This document shows, one piece after another, positions 18,869 through 26,568 of a DNA stretch of 64,000 nucleotides (positions are counted from its first letter, which is position 1; each line of letters opens with the position of its first letter). The notes beneath the pieces are model-generated. The model had not been told where the DNA came from. It made no database searches and saw only the letters and a list, made by a program, of their open reading frames with translations. The stretch lies in NCBI RefSeq assembly GCF_009177065.1, contig NZ_WEZF01000001.1, positions 124,001 through 188,000 of the forward strand, given 5' to 3'. This DNA is from Tautonia marina. Its GTDB lineage: Bacteria > Planctomycetota > Planctomycetia > Isosphaerales > Isosphaeraceae. Position numbers and translations under genes: made by a program.

Positions 18869-19594
18869 TCAGCCCACCGTCTCGCCCGGTTCGGGTGCAA
18901 AGACCTCGGTCGAAAGGCCGAGGTGGTCGATTTGGGCTCGCAACTGGTCGGGGGTGCCGATCAGGGGGGGGAAGGTGCCGTAGTGGCACGGGATGACCGC
19001 CTTGACGCCGAGCAACCGGCAGGCGAACGCGGCGGCGCGGGGGTCCATGGTGAAGTGGTCGCCGATGGGAAGGATGGCGAGGTCGGGAGCATAAAGTTCC
19101 CGGATCAAGGACATATCGCCGAACAAACAGGTGTCTCCGGCGATGTAGATCTTGAACCCGTTGGAGAAGGTGGCCACATAGCCGGCCGCCTCGCCGAGGT
19201 AAACGATCGTGCCGTCCTGCTCGGTCCAGGAGGAGGAGTGGCGCGCGTCGGTCATCGTCAGGGCGATGTTCGGCGAGCCGAGGCAGATTGAGCCCCCTTT
19301 GTTCATGCCGAGTAGCTTGGCGCTGTCGATCCCTTTCGAGCCGAGCCAGCCGGTCAGGTCGTACATGCCGACGATCTTGCCCGAGCATCGCTTGGCCGCC
19401 GAGAAGACGTCGGCCAGGTGGTCGGCGTGGCCGTGGGTGATGGCGATCGCGTCGCAGCTCACGTCGTGGAACGGCTTCGGGCATTTCGGGTTGTTGGCCA
19501 GGAAGGGATCAACCAGCAGGGTCTGACCCTCGGGCGAGGTGAGCAGAAAGGTCGAGTGGCCGAGCCAGGTGATGCGGACGCCTTGGAAATCCAT
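18869..19594 (-). CDS. Metallo-beta-lactamase-fold hydrolase (UPF0173 type)
   Basis: A 241-residue metal-dependent hydrolase. Motif 1 is THGHADHLAD (HxHxDH); further ligands are the His in DARHSSS, Asp in AGDT, and His in PCHYGTF. The N-terminal ITWLGHSTFLL strand is typical of UPF0173/UlaG-like proteins. ATG 19594 starts directly at the domain. It is convergent with the Uma2 gene (12 nt between stops). The substrate is unknown. Confidence 0.9.
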   Translation of the reverse strand: MDFQGVRITWLGHSTFLLTSPEGQTLLVDPFLANNPKCPKPFHDVSCDAIAITHGHADHLADVFSAAKRCSGKIVGMYDLTGWLGSKGIDSAKLLGMNKGGSICLGSPNIALTMTDARHSSSWTEQDGTIVYLGEAAGYVATFSNGFKIYIAGDTCLFGDMSLIRELYAPDLAILPIGDHFTMDPRAAAFACRLLGVKAVIPCHYGTFPPLIGTPDQLRAQIDHLGLSTEVFAPEPGETVG

Positions 19595-20066
19595 TGCTCG
19601 ATGGTGCTCCTGGGAGTTGCCTGAGCGCGATTGAAGACACGGCCCGCCTCGCCCCCTGAGGCGCTCGGTGGTTCCGGCCCGTCCCGACCTGGTGGCTCCC
19701 TTGGGGTTGATCGGGGCAGGGCGGGGAACATGGCCTGGCGGGCTTGTGATCCCAACGGATCGGGAGGTTGAGGGGTGGTTGGTCCTGACGACTGCATTCT
19801 GACCGCAAGGGGCGATCGGGGCAACCGGATGCATCCGGCAACCGCGATGATCGGGAGCTGTCTGGAAACGAACAAAATTCCAGCCCATTTCGAGAAAGCC
19901 AACAGATTGGGACACCGTTTGCGTACCGGGAAGGGAGGAGAGTGGAGTCGGACTCCGGCCGTGACTCTCACGACCGCTCGTGAACCGTTCGTCACGCCCG
20001 GTCGGTTCCGGGACCCACGGCGGTCACGTTCTTCTTTGAGCCTTCGCACCAAGGAGCTGCAACGCG
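19595..20066. other. Divergent intergenic region, no gene seen
   Basis: This 472-nt gap separates the divergent hydrolase and lipoprotein genes. It contains an AT-richer stretch (about 19865-19910) that may carry promoter elements. I see no convincing ORF, hairpin or RNA gene. Confidence 0.4.
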
Positions 20067-20462
20067 ATGTCTACCTTCAAGACCCGACTCGCCTGGATGT
20101 CCAGCTTCGCGCTGGGTGGCGCCTTGCTCGTGACGGGTTGCGATGCTGGCCCCGGCGATGATCCCGCGATGGGCACCACGGAGCCCGCCTCGCCCGCCAT
20201 GCCCGGCGACGACACCGGCGGAATGGACCGCTCCGGCCTGATGCGCGGAATGCCCGGCGACGCCGTCGCAACCCCGGGCGGTTCTTCCACCGCCCCGGCC
20301 GACGAACCGGCCCCGGCCGACGAACCGACCACGATTGAGCCGCCCGCCGATGAGCCGGCCCCGCCCGCCGAGGAACCGGCCCCGGCCGAGGAGCCGACGG
20401 ACGAACCAGCCCCGGTCGAGCCTGAGCCGGCGGATCCGGGGGTCGAAGAGCCGAACTCCTAA
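20067..20462 (+). CDS. Acidic Pro/Glu-rich lipoprotein
   Basis: A 131-residue protein with a lipoprotein signal: basic start, hydrophobic 10-23 and lipobox LVTGC at about 21-25, so the mature N-terminus is a lipidated Cys. The rest is disordered, rich in Pro, Ala, Glu and Asp, with a degenerate repeat of the form [A/P]-[D/E]-E-P-[A/T]-P from about 75 to 125. No enzyme domain is present. It probably serves as a flexible envelope tether or spacer. A GGAG motif lies upstream in caaggagctgc. Confidence 0.75.
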   Translation: MSTFKTRLAWMSSFALGGALLVTGCDAGPGDDPAMGTTEPASPAMPGDDTGGMDRSGLMRGMPGDAVATPGGSSTAPADEPAPADEPTTIEPPADEPAPPAEEPAPAEEPTDEPAPVEPEPADPGVEEPNS

Positions 20463-20633
20463 GAGTGAGTGGATCGGTTCCGGTGCCCGGTCGGAGGGAA
20501 CCGCGGGGCGGTCCCCGGTCACGGTGGATCAAGGACGCAGGGCACCGGATCTTCTCAAGAAACTCCGAGCGCTTCCCTGGAACCCTGACGGTGTTTTCAG
20601 GCACGCACGTGGGGATTGAAGGCGATTGCGGCG

Positions 20634-21056
20634 ATGATTCACTCGGAATCGATTCAGGTTTCCACCAGAGGTCGGGGCACGGTCGAGTTGACCGACCAAA
20701 TCCAGGGGATCGTTGCCCAGTCTGGGGTCGATCAGGGGCTTTGCACGGTCTTCGTGCATCATACGAGCGCTTCGCTGATCATCTGCGAGAATGCTGACCC
20801 AAGCGTCCGCTCTGACCTGGAACGCTACACGGCCCGATTGGTGCCCGATGGCGATCCGATCTTCCGCCACACACTCGAAGGTCCGGACGACATGCCGGCG
20901 CACGTCCGGTCGATTCTGACGCAGACGTCGCTCTCGATCCCCGTTGCCCGAGGCCGCTGCGACCTTGGCACCTGGCAGGGGATCTTCCTCTGGGAGCATC
21001 GGACCCATCCGCATCGCCGTCGCGTGACGGTCAGCGTGATGGGCGAACGAGACTGA
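20634..21056 (+). CDS. YjbQ/UPF0047-family protein
   Basis: A 140-residue protein matching the YjbQ family (secondary thiamine-phosphate synthase activity reported for homologues). Conserved elements are VFVHHTSASLIICENAD, GPDDMPAHVRS, LGTWQGIFLWEHR and the final H-R-R-x-V strand, with His residues forming the presumed active site. ATG 20634 fits the family start; ATG 20616 would add six residues. It probably stands alone as a gene. Confidence 0.88.
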   Translation: MIHSESIQVSTRGRGTVELTDQIQGIVAQSGVDQGLCTVFVHHTSASLIICENADPSVRSDLERYTARLVPDGDPIFRHTLEGPDDMPAHVRSILTQTSLSIPVARGRCDLGTWQGIFLWEHRTHPHRRRVTVSVMGERD

Positions 21057-21193
21057 GCCCTTGGTGCGCGTGGTCCGGCCGGCGCCTCACGTGCCGCACC
21101 GACGCCGTCGCATCTTCGATCAGGCCTGGACCTGCGTCGGATATCCTGGATCAACGAGCAGCACAGACAGTTGGGGTGATGCGCCAACGAGCA

Positions 21194-21233
21194 CGGCCCG
21201 CGATCCCTCCTCTCGGAACAGGATCGCGGGCCG
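21194..21233. terminator. Bidirectional terminator hairpin
   Basis: A perfect 13-bp GC-rich stem (21194-21206 with 21221-21233) and a 14-nt loop lie between two convergent genes, YjbQ on the plus strand and the cysteine-repeat gene on the minus strand. It could terminate both. Confidence 0.6.
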
Positions 21234-21394
21234 TTGGAAGGGGCAGCGCGGGGTTCGAACGCGAGTTCCGCGATGCTCGTCGCCTGGCTCACTCGTCCAT
21301 CCATCTGCTCGCTCCCCGAGCGCGGGGATGAGGGATGGGAGGGAGGAGCCGTGCCCGGCTCGTGAGAATTCCGGTCGGCGTGAGATGACTCAGG

Positions 21395-22087
21395 TCACGC
21401 GGCCTTCTTCGCCCCACAGCACGCCCCGCAGGCCTTGGCCTCGTCGGCCTTGGCCTCGGCGCAGCACGCCTTGGCCTCGGCACAGCAGGTCTTCGCTTCG
21501 GCACAGCAGGTCTTCGCTTCGGCACAGCAGGTCTTCGCTTCGGCGCAGCACGCCTTCGACTCGGCGCAGCACGCCTTGGCCTCGGCGCAGCATGCCTTGG
21601 CCTCGGCACAGCATGCCTTGGCTTCAGCACAGCATGCCTTGGCTTCAGCAGCCTTCTTTGCGGTATCGCAGCAGGCCGCGCAGGCGTCGGCACAGCAGGC
21701 CTTGCAGGCTTCTTGATCCTTGCAGCAAGAGGCATCGCAGGCCTTGGCCTCGTCGGCCTTGGCTTCGGCGCAGCATGCCTTGGCTTCGGCACAGCAGGTC
21801 TTCGCTTCGGCGCAGCACGCCTTCGACTCGGCGCAGCACGCCTTGGCCTCGGCGCAGCATGCCTTGGCCTCGGCACAGCACGCCTTGGCCTCGGCGCAGC
21901 AGGCCTTGTCGTCAGTGACGGTGGTGGAGGTCAGCGTGACTTTGATCTCGGTGGCGCAACAGGCCTTCTTTGCCCCTTGGCTCAGAGCGCAGGCCGGGGA
22001 GGGGGTGTCGGCAGAGACGGGGTTTCCCGCCAGGGTGATCGCAACCAGGCAGGCACCCAGGGCGAACAGGGTCGATCGGCGCGTCAT
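21395..22087 (-). CDS. Secreted cysteine-heptad repeat protein (16 x CCAEAK[A/T])
   Basis: A 230-residue protein with a Sec signal peptide (hydrophobic 7-21, VSA-DT cleavage near 26) and about 47 Cys in the mature chain. Residues 63-111 hold seven and 152-214 hold nine copies of CCAEA(or S)KA/T. Each block ends with ADEAKAC and a CC pair, and a linker (112-151) carries more Cys (SCC, ACKACC, ACAACC). The spacing puts a Cys pair on one turn every seven residues, which would suit a helical or coiled rod lined with thiols. I infer metal (copper, zinc) binding or a disulfide-cross-linked envelope role; no known domain is recognised. ATG 22087 is preceded by gaggag at good distance. Antisense frames are open only because of the repeat. 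Confidence 0.85.
   Translation of the reverse strand: MTRRSTLFALGACLVAITLAGNPVSADTPSPACALSQGAKKACCATEIKVTLTSTTVTDDKACCAEAKACCAEAKACCAEAKACCAESKACCAEAKTCCAEAKACCAEAKADEAKACDASCCKDQEACKACCADACAACCDTAKKAAEAKACCAEAKACCAEAKACCAEAKACCAESKACCAEAKTCCAEAKTCCAEAKTCCAEAKACCAEAKADEAKACGACCGAKKAA
21446..21634 (-). repeat. 21-bp tandem repeat, nine units (C-terminal block)
   Basis: Nine consecutive 21-bp units encode CCAEAKA, CCAESKA or CCAEAKT. The three adjacent Thr-type units share one codon set (acc tgc tgt gcc gaa gcg aag), which differs from that of most Ala-type units and indicates recent tandem copying. Confidence 0.9.
21755..21901 (-). repeat. 21-bp tandem repeat, seven units (N-terminal block)
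   Basis: Seven 21-bp units in the order Ala, Ala, Ala, Ser, Thr, Ala, Ala types. The order matches the second block except that the latter has three Thr-type units instead of one, so the two blocks are products of one segmental duplication. Confidence 0.9.
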
Positions 22088-22463
22088 GAAAATCAACTCC
22101 TCAAAAACGTTAATGGAATTCGGTTGTGAGCATGGGCTGTGCGTGCTGGACGCTCTCCGACCGCAGACGGGACGCGGGCCGAGCCCTGCCGGGATCAACA
22201 CACGGATGATCGCACGGCGAACGCGGCGGTTCGTGTCGCGGCGACAACGAGTGGTGCAAGGCGCGCCCGGTCGGGTAGCGCGCAATCACCCGCGATCCGT
22301 CAGCGTTGGTTAACGGGGCCGTGGCAGTCGGTCACAACCGCAGGCCATGTCTCACTCCGACCCTCGATCCCTGTCGGAACGACAGAGCCGATCCTGGGGC
22401 GGATCGAGAACGCCTGGCAACGGCAACCGCGGCACTGGCCTCAAGAGGCGGAGGGACGCTCCG
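22088..22463. other. Intergenic region upstream of the cysteine-repeat gene, no gene seen
   Basis: This 376-nt gap contains the ribosome binding site (gaggag) and presumably the promoter of the repeat gene next to its start. I see no other ORF, RNA gene or clear hairpin. Confidence 0.4.
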
Positions 22464-22952
22464 CTAATTCCGCAACCGAGAGGTCGTGAGAATGAGGGGA
22501 ACGGAGAAGGGGGCCGGCCTCGGAAGACCGGTTGCAATCAGGAGGGATGCCGAGGGTGAGGAAGGTAGCGTGACCGTCGGCTCAAACGAAAGGCGAGTCC
22601 GCGACTGGTCTCGCGAGACGCTGGAACGAACCGACCGCTCACTCACCATCTGCGAGGCGTTCGTCACGCAACAGCAGGAGGAGGTCCGCGTCCGGCAGTG
22701 ACCGTCCGCCCCCGAGGAGTGAGGTGTGGGAGCCGCCGATCGGGTGGGAAGGGCGTTCAGAGGAGTCGTTTCGGAGAGGCAACACCGGGGCGTGGGTGGC
22801 TCCGGGGCATGGAAGGGCTCGCAATGATGCGTCGGGTGCGGCCCGGTGGGCAACGGGCAGGCGTCGACGGCAGGAAAGCCGCCAGCCATCAACCCGAGCA
22901 AAATGCCCAGGCCGATCCAGCCGCGTTCGCGTCTCCGGCAGCTTCGAAACAT
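22464..22952 (-). CDS. Putative secreted Cys/His-rich protein
   Basis: An open frame of about 162 residues from ATG 22952. It begins with a basic segment and a hydrophobic stretch (WIGLGILLGLMAGGFPAVDA) that looks like a signal peptide, followed by HPTHHCEP, RCCLSE and SSCCCVTN. The clustered Cys and His after a signal peptide resemble small metal-binding secreted proteins often found near copper functions. It is not recognised as a named family and the C-terminal half is low-complexity, so coding is only probable. An in-frame ATG at 22985 is an alternative start. It lies upstream of the cysteine-repeat gene on the same strand. Confidence 0.45.
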   Translation of the reverse strand: MFRSCRRRERGWIGLGILLGLMAGGFPAVDACPLPTGPHPTHHCEPFHAPEPPTPRCCLSETTPLNALPTRSAAPTPHSSGADGHCRTRTSSCCCVTNASQMVSERSVRSSVSRDQSRTRLSFEPTVTLPSSPSASLLIATGLPRPAPFSVPLILTTSRLRN

Positions 22953-23480
22953 GCGAGTTACCTCGGCCAGGGCAGTGTGCCCCATCGCGTGCCCCTGGCA
23001 ATACAGGATCCTATCTGTCAAGGTTGTCGGAGTCAACCGAGATCGAACTTGAGTCCCAACCAATCAATGGCCCAGTGAGAGGGGATGCCCGTGTGAGCAT
23101 TAGGGGCACGATGGTGTGTTTGAGAATTCCTGGGTGGGAGGGGAAGACGGCTCGGTGCCGGTCAGTCAGTCAGTCGGTCGGTCGGGGTTTGCACACTGAG
23201 GAGGAGGGTGAAATCAAGAGACGCCGATCCGAAATCTGCCCCGGCCCCGGCGACCGAGACGCCTCGGTGGCAGGCTTCCAGGCGATTTCGTCGAGCGAGA
23301 GGCTGCCGCCTGGATCGGGATTTGCTCAGTAGTCTGGAATCACACGTTTCTCGTTGTGGCAGCCATCCTTCGCGGCTCTTGAGCCGGTAGACCTCGACGG
23401 CGTAGGCTGAAGGGGTGGTTTTCTCGCAAAAGCTGGTTTGCGAGTCGGCCGCACGGTTCTTTGAGGTCGGGAGGGAGCAG
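22953..23480. other. Intergenic region with a tetranucleotide repeat, no gene seen
   Basis: The 528-nt gap includes six tandem GTC[A/G] units at 23161-23184 (three gtca then three gtcg). Short frames cross it, but none looks protein-like. It should contain the promoter of the oxidoreductase gene that starts at 23481. Confidence 0.45.
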
Positions 23481-24485
23481 ATGAAGGCAATTGTCCTCCG
23501 AGAATTTGGATCGATCGATCACTTCCACCTCGAAGATGTGCCCGACCCATCCCCCGGTCCCGGCCAGGTCGTGATCCGGCTCCGGGCCGCGGCGCTGAAC
23601 CACCGCGATCTCTGGATCTCGCGGAAGATGTACCCGAACGTGAGCCTTCCCGCGATCCTTGGCTCCGACGGTGCGGGGCAGGTCGCGGCGCTGGGAGAAG
23701 GGGTCGAGGGGCTCCGGATCGGGCAGGATGTGATCATCAATCCGAGCCTTGATTGGGGCTCGGATCCGCGGGCTCAGGGCGAGCGCTTCCGCATTCTCGG
23801 CATGCCCGATCACGGCACCTTTGCCGAGCTGATCGTGGTTCCTGTCGAGAATGTCTTCGCCAAGCCGGCCGGCTTGCACTTCGAGCAGGCCGCCGCGCTG
23901 CCCCTGGCCGGTCTGACCGCATACCGGGCGGTGGTGACCAAAGCGCAGGTTCAGCCCGGAGAGGTGGTGCTGGTGACGGGCATCGGAGCCGGTACGGCAA
24001 TCCATGCCCTGCTGATTGCCCGAGCCCTCGGGGCCCGCGTCTTCGTCACGTCGGGCAGTGACGCGAAACTTGACCGGGCGAAGGAACTCGGGGCCGAGGG
24101 AGGCGTCAACTATCGAGACCCGAGCTGGCCCGACAACCTTCGCAAGCTCGGCGGCACGCCCAACGTGGTCATCGACAGCGCGGGGGGAGAAATCTATGCT
24201 CATGCCATTGAGCTTCTTCGTCCCGGCGGCCGGCTTGTCAATTTCGGGGCCACGACCGGTCCGGTGCCGTCGCTCAATGTCTTCCAGGTCTTCTGGAAGC
24301 AGCTCCAGTTGCTCGGAACCACCATGGGCAGCCCGGCCGAGTTCGCCGCGTTGCTGGAACTCGTGGAAGATCGCGGGATTCAACCTGTCGTTGACCAGAC
24401 CTACTTCCTCGACGATCTGCCCGACGCGCTCCGCCGCATGGAGCACTCGGAACAGTTCGGGAAGATCGTCATTAAAATTGATTGA
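23481..24485 (+). CDS. Zinc-independent quinone-oxidoreductase-like MDR dehydrogenase
   Basis: A 334-residue medium-chain dehydrogenase/reductase. It has the MDR N-terminal GroES-like domain (LNHRDLWISR in place of the zinc-ligand CGTD) and a Rossmann domain with VTGIGAGTAIHAL and FVTSGSDAKLDRAKELGA, which suits NADPH. The four-Cys structural zinc loop is absent, so it belongs with QOR-like members acting on quinones or enones. ATG 23481 has a GGGAGG site upstream. It is convergent with the next gene across a hairpin. Confidence 0.9.
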   Translation: MKAIVLREFGSIDHFHLEDVPDPSPGPGQVVIRLRAAALNHRDLWISRKMYPNVSLPAILGSDGAGQVAALGEGVEGLRIGQDVIINPSLDWGSDPRAQGERFRILGMPDHGTFAELIVVPVENVFAKPAGLHFEQAAALPLAGLTAYRAVVTKAQVQPGEVVLVTGIGAGTAIHALLIARALGARVFVTSGSDAKLDRAKELGAEGGVNYRDPSWPDNLRKLGGTPNVVIDSAGGEIYAHAIELLRPGGRLVNFGATTGPVPSLNVFQVFWKQLQLLGTTMGSPAEFAALLELVEDRGIQPVVDQTYFLDDLPDALRRMEHSEQFGKIVIKID

Positions 24486-24518
24486 TGCCGTGATCGGTCG
24501 CCGTTGACACCACGCGAC

Positions 24519-24566
24519 CCAGGCCCGTTCCTCGAATCTGAGCGAGGTGAGGAAGGACGGGCCTGG
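24519..24566. terminator. Terminator hairpin between convergent genes
   Basis: A 10-bp perfect stem (24519-24528 with 24557-24566) is extended inward by a bulged 5-bp tcctc/gagga pairing. It lies 34 nt after the plus-strand stop and 37 nt beyond the minus-strand stop, so it can serve both. Confidence 0.65.
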
Positions 24567-24602
24567 GGCTGGCGAGTCTTCAATCCCCGTCGTCTGAGGT
24601 CG

Positions 24603-25589
24603 TCAGGCCGAAGCGCCGGTCACCGCCTTCATTTTGCGAAGCCCTTCGCGGGCGACGTCGAGCGGATCGCGGGTCCAGTACTCGCGGTTGAACAGTTCGA
24701 GCGAGAAGGTGCCGTCGAATCCGATCGCATCGAGGATTTCCCTCAGACGATCGAACGGCGCGATGCCGTCTCCCGGGAAGACGCGGTCGGCATCGCTGAT
24801 CGATTCCCGAGGAGGCTCGGCCGGGTAATCGTTCAGGTGGAACACGTGGATCGAGGCTCCATTGAGGTGCAAGAGCCCTTCGAGAGATGATCCACCTTTG
24901 TACAAATGATACACGTCGGGCAAGATGCAGGCGTCGGGCCGACCGCTCTCGACGGCGACGAACGCCACTTCGCCGAGCCGCTGAAAGGTGCGCGAGAAGC
25001 CCCAGACTTCCAGTTGCGGAACGACGCCGAACTCGGCCCCCAGTTCGAGCAGGGTGGCGTAGCGTTCGGCCAGGGTGAGCAAATCACCGTAACGCTGATC
25101 GGTCAGGCCGACAGGGGGGGCGGCCAGTCGGGTGCCGCCAATGGTGGAGAGCGTGTCCATGTCGCGTCGCGCTTCATCGAGGCCCGCGGCCCGTTCGGCC
25201 GGGTCGTCGACCGCCCAGCGGGCAAAGCCGATGGCGCTGGGCACGGCCAGCCCGACGTCGGCGATCTGCCGCCCGAGATCACGAAGCGATCCGCCCTCAT
25301 CCTTGAATCGGTTGATGTCGCGGAGCCAGGGCTCGATGGCGTCGTAGCCGGCCTCGGCGGCGATGCGCACCTGATCGACGATGCCAACCTCGGAGTTGGT
25401 CCCCCGGATCGTGCTGGTATTCAGGCAGTAGCGAGGACGTTTCGAGGCCGGCGGGTTCTCTGCCCGGAGGCTTCGAGCCACCCCCGGAACCATCGCCGCG
25501 CCGGCGATCGCTCCGAGGGTTCCCTGAATCCAATGGCGCCGCGAAAGGGGTTTCGCCCCCGAGTGTGCCGTTGCGTCGTTGCTGGTCAT
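24603..25589 (-). CDS. Tat-exported xylose-isomerase-like TIM-barrel protein
   Basis: A 328-residue sugar phosphate isomerase/epimerase-like (AP endonuclease 2 fold) protein. The N-terminus has a twin-arginine signal, LSRRHWIQGTLGAIAGAA, so it is exported folded, probably with a metal already bound. Barrel residues that may bind a divalent metal lie in VPQLEVWGF, DVYHLYKGG, HVFHLNDYP and FSLELFNREYW. It acts on an unknown carbohydrate. A GGAGAAGG site precedes ATG 25589. It lies 94 nt downstream of the GNAT gene and may be the last gene of the racemase operon. Confidence 0.88.
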   Translation of the reverse strand: MTSNDATAHSGAKPLSRRHWIQGTLGAIAGAAMVPGVARSLRAENPPASKRPRYCLNTSTIRGTNSEVGIVDQVRIAAEAGYDAIEPWLRDINRFKDEGGSLRDLGRQIADVGLAVPSAIGFARWAVDDPAERAAGLDEARRDMDTLSTIGGTRLAAPPVGLTDQRYGDLLTLAERYATLLELGAEFGVVPQLEVWGFSRTFQRLGEVAFVAVESGRPDACILPDVYHLYKGGSSLEGLLHLNGASIHVFHLNDYPAEPPRESISDADRVFPGDGIAPFDRLREILDAIGFDGTFSLELFNREYWTRDPLDVAREGLRKMKAVTGASA

Positions 25590-25683
25590 GAGTTCCGGAC
25601 CTTCTCCGTTGCGGTGCGAGTGCCAGCTCCGGGATTTTGAAACGCATTTTACCCATCCCCTCGCCGAGCCTCCAGCCCCGGGA

Positions 25684-26511
25684 TCACTCCGGTGCATCGG
25701 CCAATGAGCGATGCAGCACATACGCTTGTCGGCGTTCGTCGCCCGCTCCGATCCTGACGGTTCCGACCGCCTGGTAGCCTGCGTGGAAGGCCCCTTCGAA
25801 TGCCTCTCGAACTGCCAGTCGCCAGCGGTTCGCCCGCTCGGGAGCAGTGGCACGGAGCGCTCCCAGGTCGCTGGGAATTTCGAGCAAGACGAGAGGGGCC
25901 GTACCCTCGATCGGCCGCGCGGTGGGGCCGTCGGGATCAATCAGCAAGGGAAGCGCCCCGAAAGGGTGTTCCGGGAGCGACGGCCGGGGCGTCTGGTTCG
26001 GTTCCCAGACGGCGATCAGCCGATCGGTCGGAATTCCCGCGTTCAGGTCGTCGGTTCGAGGACCGTACATATCGACAAGGTAATGAGATGCCGTGGCCTG
26101 CAACGTTTCCAGATTGAACCGCGCATTGCCTGCCTGAAGCGGGTCGAAGGCCCAGGCCACGCAGGCCAGCCCTTCCGCCTCGGCGATCATGAACTGCGCC
26201 TGCTTCATCCGGCGGCCGAGCCCCCGCCCCTGGTACTCGGGAACGACGCCGGTCAACTGCGAATAGAGCCCGAGCTTCCCGTCGATCTTTCCCAGGAATG
26301 CAAACGACAATCCCGCGGCCGTGCCATCTTCCAGGAAGGCCCCCAGCACCAGTCCGCCGTGCAGGTTCGCCCCGACCAGGGTCGCCACCGGCACCACATA
26401 CGACTCGTCGACCAGTCCCCACGAACGGCGTTGTGCATCCTGACAGGCGATGTAGTCGGCAGGGCTTTCGGCGCGCCGGATCACGATCGGTTCAATGGTG
26501 GGGTCACTCAT
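25684..26511 (-). CDS. GNAT-family acyltransferase, probable amino-acid N-succinyltransferase
   Basis: A 275-residue GNAT protein of the COG3375-like branch. Landmarks are GGLVLGAFLEDG, SQLTGVVPEYQGRGLGRRMK (acyl-CoA pyrophosphate loop), WAFDPLQAGNARFNLETL and the tract IPTDRLIAVWEP. In other bacteria this branch is found with N-succinylamino acid racemases and supplies their N-succinyl-D-amino acids. Here it follows a racemase-family gene and an M20 hydrolase on the same strand, which supports that role; the acyl donor is inferred, not seen. ATG 26511 is the family-like start; the frame opens 13 codons earlier. Confidence 0.82.
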   Translation of the reverse strand: MSDPTIEPIVIRRAESPADYIACQDAQRRSWGLVDESYVVPVATLVGANLHGGLVLGAFLEDGTAAGLSFAFLGKIDGKLGLYSQLTGVVPEYQGRGLGRRMKQAQFMIAEAEGLACVAWAFDPLQAGNARFNLETLQATASHYLVDMYGPRTDDLNAGIPTDRLIAVWEPNQTPRPSLPEHPFGALPLLIDPDGPTARPIEGTAPLVLLEIPSDLGALRATAPERANRWRLAVREAFEGAFHAGYQAVGTVRIGAGDERRQAYVLHRSLADAPE

Positions 26512-26568
26512 CCGTCTCGTGCTCCTGAGCGCTCCGGTGAGGTGTGGCAAGGAAACCGCAAGGGGAGA

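Noticed and set aside
20616-20633. Upstream ATG of the YjbQ gene
   Set aside because: It adds six residues beyond the family start and has no better ribosome binding site than the ATG at 20634; either is possible, so the shorter form is kept.
21240-21280. A tRNA-like T-arm sequence (ggggttcgaacgcg)
   Set aside because: The arms beside it do not pair to a T-stem and no anticodon or acceptor stem can be built around it.
21061-22313. Long open frames antisense to or out of frame with the cysteine-repeat gene
   Set aside because: They arise because a 21-bp repeat has no stops in several frames. Only the CCAEAKA frame has a signal peptide and a ribosome binding site.
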